Part shown: positions 23,791 through 34,501 of the stretch, one piece after another
Numbering within the stretch: position 1 is the stretch's first letter
Layout of the letters: the number at the start of each line of letters is the position of its first letter
From: Chionoecetes opilio
Lineage: Eukaryota > Arthropoda > Malacostraca > Decapoda > Majidae
Direction of reading: 5' to 3'
Assembly (NCBI GenBank): GCA_016584305.1
Contig: JACEEZ010019750.1
Coordinates: 1 to 64,000, forward strand
Length of the DNA: 64,000 bases
The notes under the pieces: model-generated
What the model saw: the letters and a program-made list of their open reading frames with translations, nothing else
What the model was told of the DNA's origin: nothing
Database searches by the model: none
Made by a program: the position numbers and the translations under genes

Positions 23791-23975
23791 GGGGGACCCC
23801 GTATGAATGTGATGCAGTGAAGGAAGAGGGGAAAAAGAATCCCTAGTTTTGCTTCCCCCCTTTTGCTTCTCCCAACAGATTACATGTGTGGGAGAACGCC
23901 GGACCAAAGGCTTCACTGACAGCATCTGCTGGGTGACTCCCAAATCAAGATCAAGATCAAATCAAGATCAAGCCA
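23791..23975 (+). repeat. LINE family 1 3' UTR and (ATCAAG)n tail
   Basis: Directly follows the RT stop and ends in ATCAAGATCAAG-type repeats at 23942-23974, a short simple-repeat tail in place of poly(A). The last part (CAGCATCTGCTGGGTGACTC) recurs inverted at 60450-60515, confirming it as an element end. Confidence 0.75.
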
Positions 23976-24165
23976 GGGTATGGTTGCAGCGTGCGCCCTT
24001 GCCAGCACACCCTTACCATACCCCCAGGGCCTCTCTAGGGTACAGCCCCTGAGCCACACCAGGAACCCTGAGGTACGACCCGCCGTCCCGCTCGCACATT
24101 AGAACACAGACTTCCATGTTTTTGAAACAGTGTACTAATAAGGGGAACCTCACCGTTCTAGGCTT
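23976..24165. other. Short spacer
   Basis: GC-richer unassigned sequence between the LINE tail and the noisy LTR candidate. CAGGGTATGGT and ACCATACCC near 23976-24020 are inverse copies. Confidence 0.3.
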
Positions 24166-24825
24166 TATCATTGCAAAATTAAAATTTCCAGAATAATTAA
24201 GAATATTACTAAATTTTAATAGTAGTAAACATAGGATTAATATAATTTTTTTGGGAAAATTTAAATTTTTGGGTCGTAATTTTTGGGAAAAGCGACGTGG
24301 GGGAAAATCCAGTGACTCGCTCGGTCTTTCAGTCAGACTCCCGAAGGCGAGCAGTTCATTCCCATTTTGCTTTTTATACACTTTAGAGACCACTGTGTTC
24401 TGTGTAAATATTGTAAATATAGTTTTCATGGAGAGTTGGGTTTACAAAAACCCAATATCCCGGTCCATAAAAACGGCTTGTTTGTCGGAAGGTTACCCGA
24501 CGCCCCCCCAATTTCTAAAAAACATCATGTCTTCAAACATCAAAGACGTCCCAGCTAATAAAAAATGTTGCGGAGCCCTGGCAGTTAATCCATTACAGGG
24601 CCCCTAGCTTTTTGAGATCTCAATAAAAGGTTACTTGGACATTATTTGGCACCATTAACTACACCAGTTAAATTTTTTTAGGGGTAGTTAAATTTCAAGG
24701 CCCCTTAATTTAATTCTTTTTTCAGTTGTGAGAGTTGAGGGTGGTTGATTTAAGACCATTTTTTTAATTTTATTTTTAGGAGTGTAACCTTTCAAGTCAC
24801 CTATAAATTTAATTCCCAAAAAAAC
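24166..24825 (+). mobile_element. Candidate 5' LTR (noisy)
   Basis: Direct repeat of 28330-28985 over about 650 bp: AATTAAGAATATT.CTAAA, ATAGTAGTAAACATA, AAGCGACGT.GGGGAAA, ATAGTTTTCATGGAG, TTTAATTCCCA. It begins near a TG and ends near CCCA/CCCACA. Divergence is dominated by small indels. A primer-binding-site-like sequence follows at 24835, which fixes the orientation as plus. Confidence 0.5.
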
Positions 24826-24834
24826 TGAAAAATT

Positions 24835-24850
24835 TGGTCCTTCGAACCGG
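24835..24850 (+). other. Primer-binding-site-like sequence
   Basis: TGGTCCTTCGAACCGG is the complement of a tRNA 3' end ending in a T-arm word GGTTCGAA plus ...CCA. It lies just after the candidate 5' LTR, as expected for minus-strand priming in LTR retrotransposons. Confidence 0.5.
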
Positions 24851-27800
24851 AAAAAAAACCCCTTGTAAATAGGGCGGGGGGCGGAGTTATCCCCCTTAAA
24901 GTGCTTATTTTGGCCTTCCTTGTCATTTGTGATTCCTCCGGGCCAAGAAGTACCCTTTTTCCCGGGAGTGCACATGGACAATTTTTAGGAAGGGAGGGCA
25001 AGGGCTGATAATTTTTTTGAATTTAAGAATTCAAAAAGCCCTTAATCCCCACTTTACGATCTGGTATCTCCTGATAGGAGGTAACCACAAGGGGACACAG
25101 GGGGGGTTTTATTGAGGATATGATGGCCACCCATGGGGTTTTTCAAAAAAGGGAATCATTGTGTTTGTGCACAAGAACCAAAAATTTCCCCCCATAACCA
25201 TCCTCACTTGTCAAGGGCCGAGCGCTAAAAAAAAGATTAAAGGGGCCATAAATGGGGAAATTGCAGCGTGAGTCAAAGGGCCAATCATTTTTGTTGGGCG
25301 GAAAAAAATTTTCCCGAGGGATTGCGGATCATGGACGGGATACTCCCCTTTGAAGGCGACAACATTTTGGAACAAAGTGCCCAAACCCATAAGGCACAAG
25401 ATTTGGACAAAAAACCCGCAGCCATTGCAAGAATTTCTTTTTAACTTGGGAAATATAAACTAACTTGTTATTTATCAATTTTTTTTTTTTTTGGGTTTTA
25501 AATTTAAATTCATAAAAACAATTATCCTAATTTTCAACTTCCAAATTTAACTATTTTTAAAATTTTTGATTCCAAAAATTTTAAAATTTTTGTCTGTCTC
25601 CATATTTATTCATTAGTTGGTGGCCTTATGGCCACATTTAAAAAATTTAGCAGGCCTAAAGGGCACTCACCAAGTTCGGGTCAAATTGATGTAGTTTGGT
25701 GGGATATGTGGAATTTCACCCACTTAAAGTGGGGGAAAGCACGTTGAGAAAAAGATAATATATTAAAAATTATTGATACTCTAGTAAATGGGCGAGGGTG
25801 ATAAATGGGAGCATAAGGAATCAGGTGATTTTGAAGATCCCTTTTACAAAAATACCATCTATAAGACGATGATGTGATATTAGAAATAAGCCTAAAAACT
25901 GAGCCTTAAGAGAATCAAATGCCCCCTTTATTCAGCTGCCTGATTTGTGGGGAAATCAAGGGGGGTTTTCCTTTTTGGGAACCAGTTGAAAGTAATTCCA
26001 TGTTATTTCAGAGTTGACTGCAGTGGAAAAATTGAATTACCAAAAGGTCAGATAAAGGGTGATGCTGGCAAGCTCATTTCAGGATTTTCCTTCAAAAACG
26101 CAGCTATCAGGTGCGGAATTTATGAAAAAAAACCTACGAGAACAAGTAAAAAGTTGAGAGACCTTGCAAGAAAATTGATTAACATCAAAGTACCCCTCAA
26201 ATTTTTTAAATCTCTGTCTGAATTTGAGCAGGTTAGAGAGTATTTGAAGAGAGCAGAAAATACGGGGTTTAAATTTAGAAAAATCTAGCGGGTTGCGTCC
26301 ACTTTCTTAGTAGATAAATTGCCTAACCTAATTTTTTGATAAAGTACAATTAAAGTCAAAAAAGGATTACCCTTCGTAGAAGACATTAGAACTTTCTTAG
26401 GCTTATAAATAATTTAAACCCAAGGATTACAAGAAATGATAAAAGGGAAGGAGAGAAAAAGGATGAAAACCCCCCTGCCCTCTAAAATGGGTTTTTTTTT
26501 GGAACCCAAAAAGGGCCAGGACCCTGTAGAGTCCAGGGGGAGTTCTCACCAACAAATTTAATTCTAACCCCAATTTCCCCGCCAGATTTCCCACCCCAAC
26601 CAATTAACCCCTAATCAAAATTTAAATTATTTTTTGGGGAAAGGGGATCCCAAAGCCACAATTGCAAAAATTGAGGGCCTTTGGGGAACCGGCAAAACGT
26701 TTTTAGAGAGTTAGGAAATGTGAAAAATGTACTTCCCCATCATAAGAAGAGGACTGTATTTTTAAAATTACGCAATGTCCTTTCATGCTATGAGGGATTC
26801 CATATTGTGTTATTGACGTGGGCCAAACCCAAAACTGGGAGAGGGGCACGCTGGGTGCAGTGAGGCCTACGGGTGCTCATGAAATGAAACACCCTCTGCC
26901 CTAGGTCAATCCCCCATATTGGGGGTAAAATTGTCAAGGCTGCAAAAATCTGTTGATCAAGGATAAGAAAAATTTTTTATCAGTAAAAAATTTGTCTGAT
27001 ATTTTTAATTTTAAAAATTTTGTGGCCAGGTGGACTTAAAAATTTTTAGGATTTATAGGAGAAATAGAATAAGGGACTAGATTTAGTGTTTTTACAGTCA
27101 GGTTGGTTCTAAATATATAAGTTTGGAGCTATATTTTTGGAAAGTTTACCTAAAAATTTTTTAGGTGGATGGAAGGAAAAAATTTAAAAAAGTAATGAAG
27201 GACCAAGAATAGGCTCCTAGATCCAAACTTAAGGATACAGAGATGCCATTGATCTATTAAAGGGGCAGACATACTGTAAAATTTAAAAAGGTCTAATTAA
27301 AACATGGCTCCCCGCTTCTTGAAAACAAAAAACTGGACTGATATTTGGAAAAATTCCTTCTAGATTCATAGAAAGTCATAAATCAGAGAGTCATTGGTCC
27401 CAAATGTTGGCCCCGAAGGTCCATGCCCAATTATTTTTAGCAACAATGCTACAAATTTTTTGTTAGGTTCCAACCCGTTTTCCAAATTTTTAAGTGCCAG
27501 GTGCAAGAAGAAAATAAAGTTAAGGGGTGTGAGGGAAATACCCCCCAAGCCCCTTGGTTTGGGGGTTTTTATGAGAGATGATAGGGAGGTCAAAAGTCTC
27601 TAAGGAAAGTTTTTTTAAGAAGCCTAAAAAACTTGGATACCTCCACACAAAGTTAGTGGAGATTGAATGTAGATTTAAAAAAAAGGCCCCCTCTATTGTC
27701 ACCAATAAAATTTTGGGGAGCCCGAAGACTGACGCCTTACATCTATGCATGGTTTAGATAAATTCATTGCAGCAGTATCAATTTCAGAGTTTGATCTAGA

Positions 27801-28329
27801 CCCTCATATCTAATGCAGACAAATTAAATTTTAAATATAAACAATTACAAAGTATTAAATAAATGGCAGACCCTAGGAAAAGGAATATTTAAAACCCGCG
27901 TTAGAAGAAAACCCTAATCTAACACATCACGAGAGAGCAAAGTAAAGGAGGGGAGGTGGTATTAATTGCAAGTGAGAAACCCCGGAGGGAGTTGGCCCTT
28001 TTGGGTAGAATAGAGGACTGTATAAAAAAGGCACAGGGGGTCACCATCGAACTGTAACATTTAAAAAAAAATTTGGGTTCAGTAATTTGAACAGGAATAA
28101 ATTATATCCCCTGGAAAGTTGCAGATTTTCCAGGGTCTAAGGTAATCTGAGGGAGTTAATCAACTCCCGAAGAAAACCAAACAGGCCTTTTCTCATTCAG
28201 AAGAAGCTGGTTCCCGAAGGAACCTAATCCGCTGCCCCTAAATTTAGGGAGAATTTTCAACAATGATTGAGGGGGGCGCTTTAAAATTTTTAATTTATTT
28301 TTAATTTAATTTTTTCCCTTGGCCCCAAA
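24851..28329 (+). mobile_element. Interior of the candidate LTR element (decayed or noisy)
   Basis: About 3.5 kb without a gag, protease, RT or integrase motif that I can identify. The least damaged part is a 113-codon frame at 25947-26288, lysine-rich with no recognised domain. No polypurine tract is clear before the second repeat, although GAGGGGGGCGC occurs at 28268-28280. If the block is an error-rich consensus, the pol gene may be hidden by indels. Confidence 0.35.
25947..26288 (+). CDS. Unknown 113-codon frame
   Basis: Contains FRVDCSGKIELPKGQIKGDA and a basic helical C-terminus (KKLRDLARKLINIK). I recognise no family. Codon pattern is less homopolymeric than its surroundings, so it may be a fragment of a retroelement protein. 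It starts in noisy sequence, so the true start is unknown. Confidence 0.2.
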   Translation: MGKSRGVFLFGNQLKVIPCYFRVDCSGKIELPKGQIKGDAGKLISGFSFKNAAIRCGIYEKKPTRTSKKLRDLARKLINIKVPLKFFKSLSEFEQVREYLKRAENTGFKFRKI

Positions 28330-28985
28330 GTGGAAAAATTATTTAAATTTCCCCAGAGATAATTAAGAATATTTCTAAAATTAATAGTAGTAAACATAAA
28401 GAAATAATTTTTGGGAAATTAAATTTTTGGGCTCGGATATCTTTGGGGCAAAGCGACGTCGGGGAAATCAGCTGACTCGTCGCTTTCGTCCCGGAAAAAA
28501 TCCGAAGCGAGCATTTCATCCCACTTTGCTCCCTTTTCAAATTTTGGGCCCCGTGTTTCTCGTTAAATATTTTAAATTATAGTTTTCATGGAGGTAGGGT
28601 ACTAAACCCCAAAATCCCCGTCCATGAACGGCTTGTATTTAGGGGTTCCCCGACGGCCCCCTATTTGTCTAAAAAAAATCATTTTAAACTCTAAGACTCA
28701 CCAGCTAAAACAAATGTTTTCAGGACCCGGCAGTTTTTTCCTTAGTGTCCCACTTATTGGATCTAATAATAAGGTTTTTCTTTGGGGACATTTTTTGGAA
28801 GCCTTAACTACCACAGGGAAATATTTTTTGTGGTAGTTAGTTAATTTTTAAATTGTCCCTTTTAATTTAATTCTCTTTTTCAGTTTGTGGAGTTGTGAGT
28901 GTTGTTTTTAAAAACCAGGTTTTTTTTATATTTAGGGGGAACCATTCAATCTCCTATCAATTTAATTCCCACAAACTAAAAACTA
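28330..28985 (+). mobile_element. Candidate 3' LTR (noisy)
   Basis: Second member of the direct-repeat pair described at 24166. It ends TTTAATTCCCACA. The ~4.15-kb spacing is compatible with a short or deleted LTR retrotransposon. A 5-bp target duplication could not be found because the ends are uncertain. Confidence 0.45.
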
Positions 28986-28989
28986 AGGC

Positions 28990-30424
28990 TTTTCTCTGTT
29001 TTTTAGATTAAAAAATTTTTTCATTTTGGTGTGAAATAAAAATCATCAAGAACAATCTTCTTTTTTGAAAAATAGACTTTCAAGATGGTTTTTTCTAAGT
29101 GTGGTGTCCCGACTGGCCCCCCTTTCCAACCATAAAGGAATTTCCTTCACAAAAAATTGTTAGTCTCTATACTCTCATCCAAATATTTTATAAATTCTTT
29201 CAATTGGGTGGCAAATACGATTCATAGGGGGGGGCCCCCACAGACTTCTAGCCCTTTCCCAAATTTTGGGGAGGGGTGTTTTGTGGCTAAATGTTTTATA
29301 AAATTTTCCCAAATCCCGAAAACATCCCTTTTTTCCCCTTCGCTTGTTAACCCGTATATAGTATATACTCTTCCATTTCTCTCAAATTTTTCTATAAAAT
29401 TCCTTTGGCTTTCCCCGGGTACCTATAGTGATCCTTTTACACGGGTTGGATCTAACACCCTGAATATGACTGGTTCAGTTTTTTTTGGGCTATTCTCCTG
29501 CCCTCTAAAAAAATTTTATGGTGTTGTTTACAAGGAAAAAGAGGTGTCTCTCCCGTCCATTAGGGGCTTCCAATCTTTTCCTTTTCCCGAATAGCCCGTA
29601 TTTATTCCGTCGAGTACCACTACCTTTGCTAGCATCACTGTCGGGGAAAAATAGGTTACCCCCCCGGGGGTCGGCTTAAGAGAGAGAGAGCAAATATCTC
29701 CTTCGCCCCTTACCTTCTTCCCGTGAGTCCCCAGTGACTACGGGCCTAAACATATGGCCGGAAACCTAGATCCAAATAATTTGGAGTGAAGAAAAATTTT
29801 ATTTTTAAAAAAGGCTTATATTACGTCTCTTACCCTCAGTGTAAACTTTTTTCAACAATCCCCCGTTTGACTCATTTTCCCCCTTTCACCACTCATAGAG
29901 AAGCAGGGTTTTTACTTGCATGAAAATATATATAAATTCATGAGAGGTTGGGCCTGTTTCGTGTACCAACAAGTCAATCCCGGGACAGTGTTTTAAAAAA
30001 AACCCCTCTTATGTCGTCTTTGACTGCCCAAAGTAAAAGTAACTTGTTTTTAATCAAAACACAAGTGTGAGAATCTTTTCACAGCGGTATGTAAAGGGGC
30101 AATCAGGAGGTTCCATACACATTTTTTTGCTAAAGCGGTAAAAACTGCCCTTTTTGACCAAAATTGTCAATGACAAACACGAAAGCCTTTTTTGCTGATT
30201 CAATAAAAAACGAGGAAGGGTGACTAATGTATTATGGTTTGCAAATTTTTTGGGGCAAGGTAGTCCAAGAGAGTTTTCTCTCAAAAGACATAACTCAAGA
30301 TTTCCTTGTTAAATTGTCACCTAGTGTCCGGGTTTTAATGGAGGACACTCTAGCCTGCAATGTACGCCCTTTCTAAAATAGGTTTGCATTTATTCAAAAA
30401 AGAAGTATTCTTAGAAACCCGTCC
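28990..30424. other. Noisy block, unassigned
   Basis: No supported gene. The 145-codon plus frame at 29157-29594 has no motif. Homopolymer runs continue to about 30500. Confidence 0.4.
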
Positions 30425-30525
30425 CCACCCCAAAAAATTTCCCCTCAGTCCCCCAAAAAATTTCCCCTCACGTACCCCTGGGGGGACGCTACCCCAGGTT
30501 GAGAGCCCCCGGTCTACAGTCGGTT
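30425..30525 (-). mobile_element. hAT-like terminus
   Basis: On the minus strand it reads GGGCTCTCAACCTGGGGTA.. followed by GGGGTACGTGAGGGG. This resembles the well-known hAT end of the form CAG..GTTCTCAACCTGGGGTACG. No partner end was found, so it is a fragment. Confidence 0.4.
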
Positions 30526-31755
30526 AGGAGGTTTCATGAAAGTCAGAAAAGTTGGGTAAGTACATGCTGTAAGGAAATGACCAGAGCTTTAAGTTTAAAT
30601 GGGGTTTGCAGTCATTTTACTGAAAAAAAATGACGATAATGGGACTGTGTAAATTGTTTTTAAGACAATTACATATGTTTTTCAAATAAAAAAAATATTG
30701 AAATTCATTTAAGAAATGTGACATTGGTGTCTAAGGTAAGATGTATAGAAAATGAAAATAAATGCATACAACAGTAATTATTTTCTCCATAAAATCAACT
30801 TGTAGCTACATACAACTTCTGATTCGGTAAACGTCTCATTTGGTCAATATAGCATTATATCATGGTAGAAATTTAGAATAATGTATTAATGAACAATTGT
30901 TCCCATATTATTTACTTGTTCTCATGAGCAGTGTACAACAAGTTTTGACATTGTATGACAAGGTTAAATGTGGTGACGTTCATGATGAGGAGTTGAGATT
31001 GTAGCACTACACGGTGGTAGTGGAGGTGTGGACACTAAAGCACCAAGTGTTCAATGGTTTTCGGGACGTTCCTGCGCCAGGGCACTTGTAGTTACCTGGT
31101 AAACACAACGGACTAGTTTTGTCTGATTTTCGTCAGTCTTGACTTGAGTCGTCAGTCGTGTTTACATTATACAAACATCGTACTTTGGCAAGTGTTTATG
31201 TTAAAAATGTCGGATGGCGAAATTATCCATGGCGTTAATCGTTGTTTTTATAGAATAATAAATCAAACTACCCTTGTGCGAACAATCTATTGTCTTTCAG
31301 CATCAATGGAGAGAAAGAGAGAGCACTCCTACATCATCAAATTCACCCAAACATTTTGACGTAACACTACTTAGAGGCTATCAGGACATTTGGAGTAGAG
31401 CAATTTCAAATACTATTTCTTCAAACCAAGGTTCATGATATGGACATCAAAATCGAGTATAACAAAACCATTGGTTTTATTAGTGAAAACCTGATATTCA
31501 ATATAAGAACACTAAAAATTGCCTTATTATGGTTAAAATAATATCAAATATTGGTCGCTAGCACCAAGTTGACTGCAAACTATGTATCTAATCAAGATTT
31601 ATAGACATTTGGAACGGGATCTTAATACTAAATGCACTTGCCCATTGTAGGCCCATTGCTTAGGGGTTAATTTAAGATGGTCACTAGTTCCTCTTACACA
31701 TTAGAATATAAATGTCTATATGTCTATATTATGTCTCTTGGCTAAAAGCGATAGG
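30526..31755. other. AT-rich spacer with a LINE scrap
   Basis: No gene supported. It contains the LINE fragment at 30968-31092. The short frame at 31144-31359 has no motif. Confidence 0.4.
30968..31092 (-). pseudogene. Fragment of I-type LINE C-terminus
   Basis: Near-identical by eye to part of 44920-45040: GTGGTGACGTTCA.GA.GAGGAGTTGAGA.TGTAGCACTACACGGTG. On the minus strand it covers the stretch just after the CPWC..EHFLL knuckle. It is one of four places where this C-terminal region occurs. Confidence 0.7.
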
Positions 31756-31758
31756 CAA

Positions 31759-32788
31759 CAAATCAATCAATCAATCATTGGGGGCATACGCCGGGGGGCG
31801 CGTCGCCTCGCCCACCGTACGACGCCACTCCCGGGGGTCACCACGCGCGAGTCCCCATGCAAGCTCCCTTCCCAAGCCAAGCAACTCTCGACAAGAAACA
31901 TCAACTTGCCCCAGCCACGAGCCTTGTGGGCGCCCCCTTGGCCTCCTCCACGCCGGATTGTCTCTTACAGATACAACCCCATGGGAAGGATCGATTTCAG
32001 GGTAGCGTGCCACATGCCCATATAGCCGAAGTTCGCGCTGATGGACTATGCAGGTAACAGGCCTCGATTCAGTCTCACGGTGCAATCGCTGATTTGACAC
32101 GTAATCATCCCAGCGATACCCCATGATTCTGCGAAGACACTTATTACCAAAGGCATCGATTCGTCTCTTCAAGTTGCTATTTAATGTCCATGTCTCACAA
32201 CCATAGAGTAAGACAGGGATCACAAGCGACTTGAAGATCCGGATCTTTGTCCTCCTGCACAGGTACCGACAACGCCAAATACTCCCGCTGAGCGAGTCCA
32301 TAACACTGTGGTCTGTGGGCTATGCCAATTCGCCGTAAGACTTCTTGAAGTGACCCACCGTCATTATGGACTGTGCTACCAAGGTATGTAAAACTTTCCA
32401 AGATCTCAATGTCCTCGCCGCATGCATGAACAGACTGTACTGTTTCATCTAATAAGCCTCCAAACACCTGGACCTTGGTCTTAAGCCAGGAGACCTCAAG
32501 TCCCAAAGGCTTTGCCTTCTCGTGCAGCGCCTCGAGAGCCATCACCAGGACCTCCAGCGACTCAGCAAAGATTACTGCATCATCGGCAAAAACAAGATCA
32601 GTGATCTTGGTGTTGCCGAGGGATGCTCCACAATCACTTTGATCTACAACTTTGCCCAATACCTAGTCCATACATGTGTTGAAAAGTGATGGGGCAAGGA
32701 CGCACCCTTGCCTCACTCCTGTATTAACAGGAAAGAAGCTGGATACACCTCCCCCCACACTTCACAGCACTCTCAGTCCCAGAGTACA
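31759..32788 (-). pseudogene. RTE-like LINE, 3' half
   Basis: Downstream half of a reverse transcriptase on the minus strand. TGVRQGCVLAPSLFNTCMD and LVFADDAVIFAES (catalytic FADD) come first, then YLGST, IPVLLYGCETW, LRRIMGYRWDD, HGHVAR-like LYGHVARYP and a C-terminal NPAWRRPRGRPQGSW. These are RTE/BovB-like features. It ends with ATTG repeats (plus-strand AATCAATCAATCAATC at 31761-31777), an RTE-style short tail. Two frames are used (32659-32195 and 32301-31771), so at least one frameshift is present. The 5' half continues at 42628 on the far side of an inserted LTR retrotransposon. Confidence 0.85.
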
Positions 32789-32813
32789 TGTGGGAATTTA
32801 TGTCACATACATA

Positions 32814-33811
32814 TACAGGAAAATACCTTTTATCCGGATACCCAACAACCGGAATATCCCAATAACCGGAATTTGTGGCAGGTAAGTAAATAGTATTAAA
32901 AAATAAAAAAGTAACGAAATATTTAACTTTTAATTTTGCCGCCGTAGACGTGAGCGCCACCTATCGCCACCTGTTTATTCCCGCCATAATGCGCCATGCG
33001 CTATGATAATTCAGTGTTTATCAGTCCGTGGGCAAGGTCAGTGCTACCCGACGACCGGAGTGGTATTTTGATCATGTGGTATGTGTCATGGGAATCAGCA
33101 CTTAACGGCTTACAAAATTACATCAACTTTGCACAACGTCACCAATTTATATCTCTCCAAGAAGTCATGCAACTTATAATGTTACAAAACAAGACTTTAC
33201 ATGAACGTCGCAAAGCACTCAAGCAGACCGATATCAAAACAATGTTCGCCCGCGCAATGAAACAAAGACAAGCGCCAGTATCTGTGCCGGGGCCATCAAC
33301 TACAGCCGATCCTGCTGTGCCTGGACCATCATCTGTCCAAGACTCAGTGCCTGATGAGCCACTATCACCACTGTCAGACAACCCAGACGACCCGGACCTG
33401 GAGTTTTCTGACCAGACTGCCTAGCCCTAAACAAATACAGTAAGTACAATAAACAATAAAATAGAAGAAAAAAAAAAGTGTTCCTTTAGTATATAATTTG
33501 TGTTAAAAGTCTTTGCATATATGCAGTTGAGTTTCTTTAGTTTATAATTTACGGTACTACATTACGGGAGTGTCATTATAAGTGCATAGTCAACAAGAAC
33601 AGGAGTTGCTATGTTGGGCTGGGCATGTCTATTTATGGTGAATTACAGTTCTACAATGATCTACTAATAAGGTAAGAGAAACAATCATACAATATTAGTT
33701 TATTTTAGTAAATGCATCTTTCGTAAGTATACTTACCCATTTAACCGGACTTTTCCATTAACCGGCTACCCGGAAGTCCGGATATATCCGGATAAAAGGT
33801 ATTTTCCTGTA
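32814..33811 (+). mobile_element. 998-bp Tigger-like non-autonomous element
   Basis: Perfect 27-bp TIRs (left 32814-32840 beginning TACAGGAAAATACC, right 33785-33811) include TA at each end. AACCGGAAT/CCGGATA words are repeated inside both ends. Removing it plus one TA recreates the continuous sequence seen in the other LTR at 37190-37200. It keeps only the C-terminal part of a transposase (32996-33424), so it is an internal-deletion derivative. Confidence 0.9.
32996..33424 (+). pseudogene. C-terminal remnant of Tigger transposase (142-codon ORF)
   Basis: The open frame contains LQNYINFAQRHQFISLQEVM, then KTLHERRKALKQTDIKTMFA and a Pro/Ser/Asp-rich acidic tail ending SDQTA. This is the C-terminal tail region seen after the DDE domain in Tigger/CENPB-like transposases. 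The HTH and all three catalytic acidic residues are missing, so it cannot catalyse transposition. The first ~30 codons are not recognisable and may be non-coding. The frame is unbroken, which is unusual among the remnants here. Confidence 0.65.
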
Positions 33812-34501
33812 TTTAATGTGAGGTCTTACCTAATCAAAACCCATCGTCTATCTCATCCCGACACAATACCCCAACTAGTCAACTAACTAGGATACTTATC
33901 GGTGGATAGTGGGTTGAAATCGCTGTAGGCTTTTATCAATACTGCCTGTCCTGTGATCCGAAGTGGTCAGCGCGTGATCGAGGCCGCCCGTGAAGGGCAG
34001 AGGCGGAGGGCTGGAGGCGGTGTGCTTTGATATGGGCGTCAGGTTTTATTTCTTCTTTGATTTAACACTTATATGTACAAAATGAACGTATGTACAAATC
34101 TCTTCATTATAATCAGAGAAGAGATGTTGATCCCGTGAGGGCTGGAAGTGTACTGACTTTCCGTGAGCAGGCGGCAGCGATCGCCACCATACCTAGCCAT
34201 GTACATAAATCTCAGTGGCTAATCTAATGGTCGGCAGCCAATGGCCATTGACCACGCTTCAAACCAAGGTGCAAATGCTTAATAACCACTGGGAATGTTA
34301 ATTTATATTATCCCAGTATGTACTTATCATTTACTTAAATTACCTTAATTATACCCATTACCATTATAATTATATATATACATCCTACGCTCCCTTATGA
34401 TGAGTGGACAATACCTCACTCACAAGGGGGGGGGGGGGGGGGGGGTTAACAAACCACCACTCTACCAATTTTGAGAGGGTGGTTGGTGGATAATTTCCAC
34501 A

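Larger units (their letters stand above)
32789..34501 (-). mobile_element. 3' LTR, carrying a MITE
   Basis: It begins TGTGGGAATTTATG and ends ATAATTTCCACA. Apart from the 998-bp insertion at 32814-33811 it aligns along its whole length with 37177-42627 (GTCTTACCTAATCAAAACCC, GTCAGCGCGTGATCGAG, TTGAGAGGGTGGTTGGTGG) at roughly 95% identity by eye. It also contains a run of 20 G (34426-34445) that is 8 G in the other LTR. It has no Tigger insertion and preserves the uninterrupted Tigger target CAGTATGTACTTATC at about 34314-34328. Confidence 0.85.

Noticed and set aside
29157..29594. 145-codon plus-strand frame
   Set aside because: In a homopolymer-rich block with no recognisable motif; an antisense reading is equally open in places.
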